DNA from: Candidatus Woesearchaeota archaeon
Lineage (GTDB): Archaea; Nanobdellota; Nanobdellia; Woesearchaeales; GW2011-AR4
Direction: 5' to 3'
Assembly: GCA_016185915.1 (NCBI GenBank)
Contig: JACPMP010000101.1
Coordinates: 1-11,062 of the forward strand
DNA length: 11,062 bases
Position numbers and translations under genes: made by a program. The first letter of the stretch is position 1, and every line of letters begins with the position of its first letter. Positions 6,472 to 11,062 of this stretch are shown here, piece by piece. A model generated the notes under the pieces. The model saw only the letters and a program-made list of their open reading frames with translations, was not told the origin of the DNA and did no database searches.

Positions 6472-6548
6472 GACGGAAAACTGCCCTTTACTTCTTGTTC
6501 TTGATGTATCGCTTCGCTCTTTTTATAGAAACGAGGACTTCAAATTTA
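6472..6548. repeat. Inverted repeat, right copy (partner 4653-4703)
   Basis: GACGGAAAACTGCC (6472-6485), with the overlapping variant CGGAAAACTGCCCT (6474-6487), and GGACTTCAAATTTA (6535-6548) are reverse complements of parts of 4653-4703. The spacer between the two blocks is about 37 bp longer than in the left copy and contains TATCGCTTCGCTC, which resembles TCTCGCTTTGCTC at 4537-4549. Confidence 0.7.
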
Positions 6549-6570
6549 CTCTGCGTCTATGAGAATTCTG

Positions 6571-6586
6571 TTGCCAAAAAAAGGCA
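6571..6586 (-). terminator. Possible terminator after the TIM-barrel-like gene
   Basis: On the minus strand, about 40 nt past the stop at 6621, TGCC-TTTTTTT-GGCA offers a T7 run flanked by a short inverted repeat. A T-run of this length is enough for archaeal termination. Confidence 0.4.
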
Positions 6587-6620
6587 TTTATATTTCTTCA
6601 TTCAATTTAATCAACAATCT

Positions 6621-7403
6621 TTACAAAAGTTTCTTAATAACTTTAACATATTCTTCATTCAACCCGCCCAATCTAAAAATAACAACTTCATTGATTCCGT
6701 TATTTTTTGCAATAATTAAATCTCTCTCCAGTTCTTTATGGCTTAAGATTGGCTCATTGCCATTTATACCAGATGCGATTGTGCCTAAGGCAACAACAAA
6801 ATTTTCACCAAAAGCTCTTTTTCCAATTTCCATTTGTCTTTCCAAAAAATGCTCGACATTAGGATGATTTTTTAGAAAGCTTGTGTATAACATAGCAATT
6901 TTTTTATTCTTGTATTTTTCAGTGTCAAATGAAATCAAAAACAAATCAAATAATAATCTTCTAAAAAATTTTGATTCCAAAGGATATTCGGAAGTTAGAA
7001 TTTTAATTTTATATTTTTCAGAATTTTCGAAAAAATCCAAAATGAGCTTTCTATTTCTAAAATAATTAAATGCTTGTCTTAGAATTAATGACTTGTGAAA
7101 TGGAAGTTCTGCATCCCACATTATTGCCAATGGATTTTTATTCCGCTGAAGCTCATTTATTATTCTTTTTAATGCAGAATTTTTTGTGAATGCAGAAAAC
7201 CAGTAGCCTTCTTTTTCATCAAGAACAGGCCAATATATGATTTCTTTAACATTTTTATTGTTATATTTTTTGATAGTGCTTTTTATTATATAAAATTCCT
7301 TTAAACTCTTTGCCGCTGCAATAATCCTTGCATTAAAATTGATTAATTTAATTTTATCCAGATTCTCTTTTGTTGGAAATTCCTCATAAAAGCTTATTTT
7401 CAT
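6621..7403 (-). CDS. Predicted TIM-barrel protein of unknown function
   Basis: 260 aa, no signal peptide or membrane segment. The alternation of strands and helices looks like a TIM barrel: NARIIAAAKS, VKEIIYWPVL (52-61), LAIMWDAELP (92-101), YKIKILTSEY (131-140), KKIAMLYTS, FVVALGTIASGINGNEP (202-218) and NEVVIFRLGGLN (238-249). Acidic residues at strand ends (D97, E99, E139, E217) sit where (beta/alpha)8 hydrolases place catalytic groups, but no family can be named. It follows the CcdA-TlpA genes on the same strand with a 35-bp gap. That gap holds its own TATA-like box, so it may be expressed alone as well as by read-through. The run of A/T-rich Lys and Asn codons matches its neighbours, so transfer is not evident. 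Confidence 0.85.
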   Translation of the reverse strand: MKISFYEEFPTKENLDKIKLINFNARIIAAAKSLKEFYIIKSTIKKYNNKNVKEIIYWPVLDEKEGYWFSAFTKNSALKRIINELQRNKNPLAIMWDAELPFHKSLILRQAFNYFRNRKLILDFFENSEKYKIKILTSEYPLESKFFRRLLFDLFLISFDTEKYKNKKIAMLYTSFLKNHPNVEHFLERQMEIGKRAFGENFVVALGTIASGINGNEPILSHKELERDLIIAKNNGINEVVIFRLGGLNEEYVKVIKKLL

Positions 7404-7426
7404 TTTATGATTAAGTAAACAAAAAA

Positions 7427-7434
7427 TTTATATA
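7427..7434 (-). promoter_or_regulatory. TATA-like promoter element of the TIM-barrel-like gene
   Basis: TATATAAA on the minus strand, 24-31 nt before the ATG at 7403 and inside the short gap after the TlpA-like gene. It predicts a leaderless transcript independent of the redox operon. Confidence 0.55.
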
Positions 7435-7438
7435 ATTT

Positions 7439-8545
7439 TTACCCGAAAGTAAATGTATAAATCTTAAATCCTTTTCCTTCAATATCGATGTTTATAGCGT
7501 GATTATCATAATTTTCAGCAGAAGCAAGATTGTAAAGCTTAAATTCCTGGATATTAGCAATGCTCTTATTCCCCTGAATCAAAACATCATTTCCTTTATT
7601 TTTTTCACTTTCAAATTCATTATCCAGAAATACAAAAGCACTCGACTTATTTCCAGAGCCCGCCACAATATTCACGGACTTTGCCTGAAAAATCAATAAA
7701 ATAGAGCCATCATCACTTACAAGCTCCATGTTGTCTGCATTATTTTTCCATTTTCCTTCAAGATAAACATAATTTTTATAAGGATTCAAGGGAAATTTAA
7801 AATCAGCAACTGCATTTGATTTTAAGCCACCATAACCTATATTGCCTCTGTCAAATTGGTAGCCAAAATAAATCTCCGGCGTTCCAATTCCATAAGGATT
7901 TACATCAACAGCTTCTTTTGGTTTGCTTATATTAACATCGACACCATTTTTTTGGTTGGTTCTTTCCATTCTTTCTTTCAACAGCAATTGTATCATTTTT
8001 TCAGTTTCGTCATAGGCACCTTCTCCAATGTGGTCGTATCTGATATAGCCATCCATATCAACTAAAAACTTATGCGGCCAGAATCTATTTTGGTAAACAC
8101 TCCAAGTTGCATGGTTGTTGTCTTGTGCAACAGCATACTTTAACTGGTAATCATTTACTGCCTTTAACACATTCTCATATTTTTTCTCGAACTCAAATTC
8201 TGGAGTATGGACGCCAACAATCACTAAGCCCTTATCCCTATACTTTTTGTCCCACTCCTTCAAATACGGCAAAGTTCTAATGCAATTAATGCAAGTATAA
8301 GTCCAGAAATCGACCAAAACAATTTTTCCTCTTAACTGTCCCATTTTTAATGGCTCAGAATTAATCCATCTTTCTATGCCTATAAAATCAGGCGCTCTTG
8401 GATATTTTGAATTCTCGTTATTATCAGTATTATTTATGTTGACCTTGCTTAAATCGGGCTTTTGTGACTCTACATAAAGTATAGCGGCAACTACAAAAAT
8501 CACAACAACTAAAGTCAAAAACGGATTTTGTACAAAATTCTTCAT
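7439..8545 (-). CDS. Membrane-anchored TlpA/DipZ-like thioredoxin
   Basis: 368 aa. An N-terminal signal anchor (residues 9-25) places the rest outside the membrane. Residues 50-190 form a TlpA/redoxin thioredoxin fold: LVDFWTYTCINCIRTLPYL with the active-site C85-I-N-C88, VGVHTPEFEFEKK, and FWPHKFLVDMDG with P157 as the usual cis-proline. Residues about 220-368 match the beta-sandwich found after the thioredoxin domain of mycobacterial DipZ: TPEIYFGY (222-229), YVYLEGKWKNN (260-270) and a final TFTFG. DipZ joins CcdA, thioredoxin and this sandwich in one chain; here the CcdA part is the separate gene 1 nt upstream (TAA-A-ATG), so translation is probably coupled. Expected role: accept electrons from CcdA and reduce or isomerise disulfides outside the cell. 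The ligand of the sandwich domain is unknown. Confidence 0.94.
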   Translation of the reverse strand: MKNFVQNPFLTLVVVIFVVAAILYVESQKPDLSKVNINNTDNNENSKYPRAPDFIGIERWINSEPLKMGQLRGKIVLVDFWTYTCINCIRTLPYLKEWDKKYRDKGLVIVGVHTPEFEFEKKYENVLKAVNDYQLKYAVAQDNNHATWSVYQNRFWPHKFLVDMDGYIRYDHIGEGAYDETEKMIQLLLKERMERTNQKNGVDVNISKPKEAVDVNPYGIGTPEIYFGYQFDRGNIGYGGLKSNAVADFKFPLNPYKNYVYLEGKWKNNADNMELVSDDGSILLIFQAKSVNIVAGSGNKSSAFVFLDNEFESEKNKGNDVLIQGNKSIANIQEFKLYNLASAENYDNHAINIDIEGKGFKIYTFTFG

Positions 8546-8546
8546 T

Positions 8547-9248
8547 TTACTTCAAAAGGAAAGACGGTGCAAAAAAATTTGCAACAATATTAAGCTTGTT
8601 TGTAAATACAAGTATTCCTAAAATCAGCAGCAAAATCCCTACAATTATGTTAAAATACTTCAAAAATGTTTCTGATTTGCTTATCAGCTTTGTTGCCTGC
8701 CCTGTGAATAATCCAACAAGCAAAAATGGTATTCCCAAACCAAGTGCATAGGACATTAATAAAATAAATCCAAGAGATGGTTTTGTGGAAGCCAAAGCCA
8801 GCACGCTGCCCAAGATCGCGCTGACGCAAGGAGTCCAGCCGACTGCAAAAGCTGCCCCAAAAACAAATGAAGTAACATAAGTTATGCTGAATTTTTTCTT
8901 CACTGCAAACTTGTGCTCTCTTTCAAGAAAGCTTATCTTTATCAATCCTAAAATATACAACGCAAATAAAATTATTATAATTCCTCCGATTCTTGAGAGC
9001 CAAGTTTGCACATTGTAAGAAACTCTTTCCAACACTGTGTTTAATAAAACACCAAGCAAAGCAAATATTACTGAAAAGCCGAGCACAAAAGCAACGCTGT
9101 TCAAAAAAACTTTTAGCCTTGCACCTTGCTGCCCAGTTGAAGTGCCTGACAAATAAGCCAGAAATCCTGGAATCAATGGCAGCACGCATGGGCTTGCAAA
9201 AGAAAGTAAGCCAGCAATAAAAACAACTATGAGCGTTACTTCAACCAT
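8547..9248 (-). CDS. ccdA: Cytochrome c biogenesis protein CcdA-like thiol transporter
   Basis: 233 aa with six hydrophobic segments. The two half-repeats each bring one redox Cys next to Pro in a membrane segment: SFASPCVLPLIPGFLAYLSG (C21) and AVGWTPCVSAILGS (C141). This is the DsbD/CcdA family (PF02683), which moves reducing equivalents from cytosolic thioredoxin across the membrane through this Cys pair to exported thioredoxin-fold proteins. The length is normal for a stand-alone CcdA. The next gene, 1 nt away, is a TlpA/DipZ-like thioredoxin and its likely acceptor; the CPIC lipoprotein encoded upstream is a second candidate. The ATG at 9248 lacks a ribosome binding site, and the promoter is not obvious in the AT-rich upstream DNA. 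No cytochrome c genes are in view, so general exported disulfide reduction is more likely than haem attachment. Confidence 0.95.
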   Translation of the reverse strand: MVEVTLIVVFIAGLLSFASPCVLPLIPGFLAYLSGTSTGQQGARLKVFLNSVAFVLGFSVIFALLGVLLNTVLERVSYNVQTWLSRIGGIIIILFALYILGLIKISFLEREHKFAVKKKFSITYVTSFVFGAAFAVGWTPCVSAILGSVLALASTKPSLGFILLMSYALGLGIPFLLVGLFTGQATKLISKSETFLKYFNIIVGILLLILGILVFTNKLNIVANFFAPSFLLK

Positions 9249-9455
9249 TTTAATTTTAAATTAATTTATTTTGTTTTTATTGAATTTATTAATGATCTCT
9301 TGTTAATGTTTAATCATTACTCATTTTTTCATTATCAGCTTTTGTATTGTCTCTAGTAGTGTGAAATTGATTTATTTAGCCATTATTTTTTGTCTGACAT
9401 AACACATTAATTAATTCTACCATTAAAATTTTTAAATCAAAAAAATATTAAAATT
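9249..9455. other. AT-rich intergenic region upstream of ccdA
   Basis: 207 bp with no coding frame. Beside the ccdA start is the symmetric TTAATTT-T-AAATTAA (9250-9264), a possible but weak operator in such AT-rich DNA. TAATGAT (9290-9296) and ATCATTA (9314-9320) form an inverted pair. A7 at 9439-9445 gives a T7 run on the minus strand just after the lipoprotein gene, a likely terminator that would separate that unit from ccdA. Confidence 0.45.
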
Positions 9456-10202
9456 TTAAATTTTTTTTAATTCATCCAAATATCTTTGCTTACTCCATGA
9501 ATCTGGTGCTTTTAAAACTCTTTGACCATTTCTTAAAATAATTTTTGTATGCTGATAGCTTACTCCAAATTCTTTTGCTAAGGCCTTTTCATATTCGTCA
9601 TCATCTCCATCTCTGTAGTTCACTCTAAAACCTATCAAATCTGGATCATTTACTTCATTGAAAGCTGCAAATGTGTCAATTTGCTCTTTCTTGCATATCG
9701 GGCACCAGTTTGCATAAAAGTATAGCAATATTTTCTTTTTTTCTTTTAAAGCTTTATCATAATCTTCTTTATTGAAGTCAAGGTATTTTGATGATGCTCC
9801 TGCAAGCACTTTTCCAGAATAAGACTTCATCATTGCACCTTCATTTTTTTCCATCATTTCGCCTGCCTTCATGAATGTGCCGTCCATCCAAATCGATTCA
9901 TTTTCCTTGAGCATAAATGATGCTCCGTCTTTCTTGACAACTTTTCCATTTGTCATGACTTTTGTGCCGTCATTCAAAACCGCTTCTTTTTCCATTGCTG
10001 TTTGAACTTTTGTCTTTTCATCAACCATCATCATTTTGCCATTCATCATTTCAAATCCGATTTCTGCCATCTCGCCGGCTTCTTTTTCCATCATTTTGTC
10101 CTTTTCAATCATTGCATTATTAGAAGGTGCTGTTGATTGAGTGCATCCAAAAACGATAATGCCAAAAATTACCAATAAACTTAACAGATAATTTGCTTTC
10201 AT
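9456..10202 (-). CDS. Met-rich lipoprotein with DUF6799-like segment and CPIC thioredoxin domain
   Basis: 248 aa. The signal peptide ends in a lipobox-like IVFGC (C20), so it is probably a membrane-tethered lipoprotein facing outward. Residues 45-110 (FEMMNGKMMMVDE..NDGTKVMTNGKVVKKDGASFMLKENESIWMDG) resemble DUF6799. Residues 31-125 hold 18 Met, an unusual load that could bind Cu(I) or serve as oxidant bait (inference). Residues 140-248 are a thioredoxin fold with LLYFYANWCPICKKE (C167, C170). At the usual cis-proline position the sequence reads VSYQHTKIIL, with His in place of Pro, which should alter substrate handling. The ATG is preceded by GAGGT overlapping the upstream gene's stop codon, 8 nt away, so it is co-transcribed with the small membrane protein and the winged-helix regulator. 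CcdA encoded downstream may keep it reduced. Confidence 0.9.
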   Translation of the reverse strand: MKANYLLSLLVIFGIIVFGCTQSTAPSNNAMIEKDKMMEKEAGEMAEIGFEMMNGKMMMVDEKTKVQTAMEKEAVLNDGTKVMTNGKVVKKDGASFMLKENESIWMDGTFMKAGEMMEKNEGAMMKSYSGKVLAGASSKYLDFNKEDYDKALKEKKKILLYFYANWCPICKKEQIDTFAAFNEVNDPDLIGFRVNYRDGDDDEYEKALAKEFGVSYQHTKIILRNGQRVLKAPDSWSKQRYLDELKKI

Positions 10203-10210
10203 TTTTTACC

Positions 10211-10498
10211 TCATTCCCAAGTTATTTTTAATAAAATCAGGAATCCAATCGCCTGAAGCAGAGTAAGAATGAATACATGCGCTTCCACTTCTGGAGCATA
10301 GTACTTCATCATGGTTATGTAATAATAAAGAGAGACCAAATTTTGGATTAGAAACAATAACGCAAACAGAAACAAGCCAATTGTGAATTTGGATTTCGCC
10401 TGCCTAAGGTTTTTGTAGTAAACGTGCAGCAAGCCCAGCAGAAAAATAGTGGAAACTGCAGTAATTATTGTGGTGACATTCATTATGGTAGATTCCAT
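10211..10498 (-). CDS. Small three-TM membrane protein
   Basis: 95 aa with three hydrophobic helices (about 7-28, 37-62, 72-92) joined by a basic YYKNLRQAKSK loop and a MKYYAPEVEAH loop. No Cys is present, so it is not a thiol carrier. Small membrane proteins of this layout are often encoded beside ArsR-type regulators in archaea (the DUF7521-like arrangement in halophiles is similar in shape; homology is not shown). It lies between the regulator (27-bp gap) and the thioredoxin lipoprotein (8-bp gap), so the three probably form one unit. An ATG at 10483 is an alternative start. The function is unknown: a sensor, an anchor or a partner of the lipoprotein. Confidence 0.8.
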   Translation of the reverse strand: MESTIMNVTTIITAVSTIFLLGLLHVYYKNLRQAKSKFTIGLFLFALLFLIQNLVSLYYYITMMKYYAPEVEAHVFILTLLQAIGFLILLKITWE

Positions 10499-10504
10499 TT
10501 AAAA

Positions 10505-10527
10505 AATTAAGTAGGCCCTATTTAATT
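10505..10527 (-). promoter_or_regulatory. 23-bp imperfect palindrome over an internal TATA-like box
   Basis: AATTAAGTAGG-C-CCTATTTAATT pairs at 10 of 11 positions around 10516. Its right arm supplies TTAAATAG on the minus strand about 25 nt before the ATG at 10498, so it covers a possible internal promoter for the membrane protein and lipoprotein genes. It also overlaps the regulator's stop codon. It is a plausible operator for the ArsR-like protein. Confidence 0.5.
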
Positions 10528-10810
10528 ACTTTTTCCCAAATTTAGCCCAAATCTCATCAAAAAGTCTGATGTTTGCTTGCATGATTTCTGACAAAAAATA
10601 AACAGCCCCATACTTTCCTTTATTGACTGCAACAATAACATTATTTTTTTCAAGAACTTCCAAATGATGCCTTACAGTCTTGTAGTCGAGCTTCAGGATT
10701 TCTGCAATCTTATTGGCATTAGATGGTTTTTCTCTTAATAAATCAACAATTCTGCCTCTTGTTTCACCACCTTTTGTGCCTGCTATTAGATACCACAATA
10801 AGTTTTTCAT
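10526..10810 (-). CDS. ArsR-like archaeal winged-helix transcriptional regulator
   Basis: 94 aa. Residues about 14-75 form a winged helix: ETRGRIVDLLREK (helix 1), NANKIAEILKLDYKTVRHHLEVLEKNNVI (helix-turn-helix with recognition helix DYKTVRHHLEVL at 42-53) and the wing VNKGKYGAVYFLS. The opening LLWYLIAGTKGGETRGRI is the hallmark of a widespread archaeal ArsR-like family. A C-terminal helix (NIRLFDEIWAKF) probably serves dimerisation. There is no Cys and no evident metal-binding cluster, so the signal it senses is not visible. The ATG at 10810 has a TATA-like box at -24 to -31 and no ribosome binding site. As first gene of the unit with the membrane protein and thioredoxin lipoprotein, it likely controls them through the palindrome at 10505-10527. 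Confidence 0.92.
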   Translation of the reverse strand: MKNLLWYLIAGTKGGETRGRIVDLLREKPSNANKIAEILKLDYKTVRHHLEVLEKNNVIVAVNKGKYGAVYFLSEIMQANIRLFDEIWAKFGKK

Positions 10811-10832
10811 TAAAGACTTGGTTTTTCAATGA

Positions 10833-10840
10833 TTTTTATA
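10833..10840 (-). promoter_or_regulatory. TATA-like promoter element of the ArsR-like regulator operon
   Basis: TATAAAAA on the minus strand, centred 26 nt before the ATG at 10810. It overlaps the stop codon of the decayed PIN gene upstream. Confidence 0.6.
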
Positions 10841-11062
10841 GTTTTTGTTCTTTTTTAAAATCCAGCCTTTTTATTACTGCTTCAACCTCTTTAAGAATTT
10901 CACTTGTAATGTATAACTTTGCCTTACTTTGTTCGATTTGTAAAATAATTCTAGTCGAGCCCTATCCACCAGTCAATAGACATGGTGGCATTACGGGCTC
11001 GAAATTTATTCAATAAGAAATTAGCACGGTCTGGTTTGTTGACGAGTATTTCTGTCTGTCCA
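10836..11062 (-). pseudogene. PIN-domain (COG1569-like) gene remnant, extends beyond window
   Basis: The last 38 codons (10952-10839) read RIILQIEQSKAKLYITSEIL then KEVEAVIKRLDF, which fits the second helix and strand of PIN-domain toxins of the COG1569 type (RILeLi..GKikLyiS.EIL.E...vLkRp.F). The protein then stops at once, lacking the C-terminal half that carries most acidic active-site residues. Upstream in the same frame TVLISY recalls the PIN opening DTNVLIS, but a TGA (11012-11010) and a TAG (10964-10962) interrupt the frame and the Asp is not kept. PIN proteins are metal-dependent RNases, usually VapC-like toxins. This copy is almost surely inactive. A nested hairpin (10955-11002) lies inside it. 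Confidence 0.62.
10955..11002. repeat. Nested hairpin: 8-bp outer and 6-bp inner perfect stems
   Basis: TCGAGCCC (10955-10962) pairs with GGGCTCGA (10995-11002). Inside it, CCACCA (10966-10971) pairs with TGGTGG (10983-10988) around an 11-nt loop. The segment is clearly more GC-rich than its surroundings and sits at the break in the PIN-like frame, so it may be a small inserted element or a structured RNA. Confidence 0.6.

Noticed and set aside
4653..6548. Classical insertion sequence
   Set aside because: The repeats are imperfect with unequal spacers, no target duplication is apparent, and neither enclosed protein shows a DDE, serine, tyrosine or HUH transposase motif.
6495..6867. Two overlapping + strand frames of 74 and 102 codons
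   Set aside because: They lie antisense to the end of the TIM-barrel-like gene and in its terminator region, and their composition is that of reversed A/T-rich codons.
10955..11002. tRNA or tRNA fragment (nested stems resemble anticodon and acceptor arms)
   Set aside because: There is no T-arm GTTCNA with a pairing stem, no D-arm and no room for a cloverleaf on either strand.
10723..11016. 97-codon + strand frame at the right edge
   Set aside because: It runs antisense to the regulator gene and PIN remnant, is rich in Leu/Phe/Ser from reversed A/T-rich codons, and has no supporting signals.
10951..11062. IS200/IS605 terminal hairpin or a coding frame ending at the TAG at 10953-10951
   Set aside because: No transposase is visible and the target tetranucleotide cannot be set. 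The alternative frame has no recognisable protein sequence, while the PIN-like frame explains part of the stretch better.

Overview
The window looks like chromosomal DNA of an AT-rich archaeon, most probably of the DPANN group (Woesearchaeota/Pacearchaeota-like). The grounds are an archaeal-type SMC protein, promoters with a TATA-like box 24-31 nt before the start codon and no clear Shine-Dalgarno site (leaderless transcripts), an archaeal winged-helix regulator, and a secreted Cys-rich protein built from modules typical of DPANN genomes. This placement is an inference from gene style, not from a marker gene.

Left part (1-3713, + strand): the C-terminal half of a chromosome segregation SMC ATPase, then a 669-aa secreted Cys-rich mosaic protein. 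That protein has a signal peptide, two copies of a CxDSDxG module, an Ig-like domain, seven tandem C-x3-C-x-C-x8-C repeats, two C-terminal Cys modules and an amphipathic tail helix.

Middle (3714-6620): accessory DNA. A two-gene minus-strand cassette looks like a toxin-antitoxin pair: a small DUF4258/RelE-like protein followed by a zinc-ribbon/AbrB fusion. A hairpin between them buries the second gene's ribosome binding site. After a 347-bp repeat-bearing intergenic stretch come an unrecognised 429-aa gene and a convergent small winged-helix gene with an 18-bp palindrome over its promoter. This pair is bracketed by imperfect inverted repeats (4653-4703 and 6472-6548).

Right part (6621-11062, all minus strand): a predicted TIM-barrel protein of unknown function and a thiol-redox block. 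The redox block is CcdA (membrane electron conduit) followed after 1 nt by a membrane-anchored TlpA/DipZ-like thioredoxin. Upstream lies a second unit of ArsR-like winged-helix regulator, small 3-TM protein and Met-rich lipoprotein with a DUF6799-like segment and a CPIC thioredoxin domain. At the right edge is a decayed PIN-domain gene with a nested hairpin.

A working picture (inference): CcdA passes cytosolic reducing power across the membrane to the two exported thioredoxin-fold proteins. These would act on disulfides of exported proteins, of which the 44-kb-free Cys-rich neighbour here is only a possible client, or would take part in metal/redox stress handling under the ArsR-like regulator.
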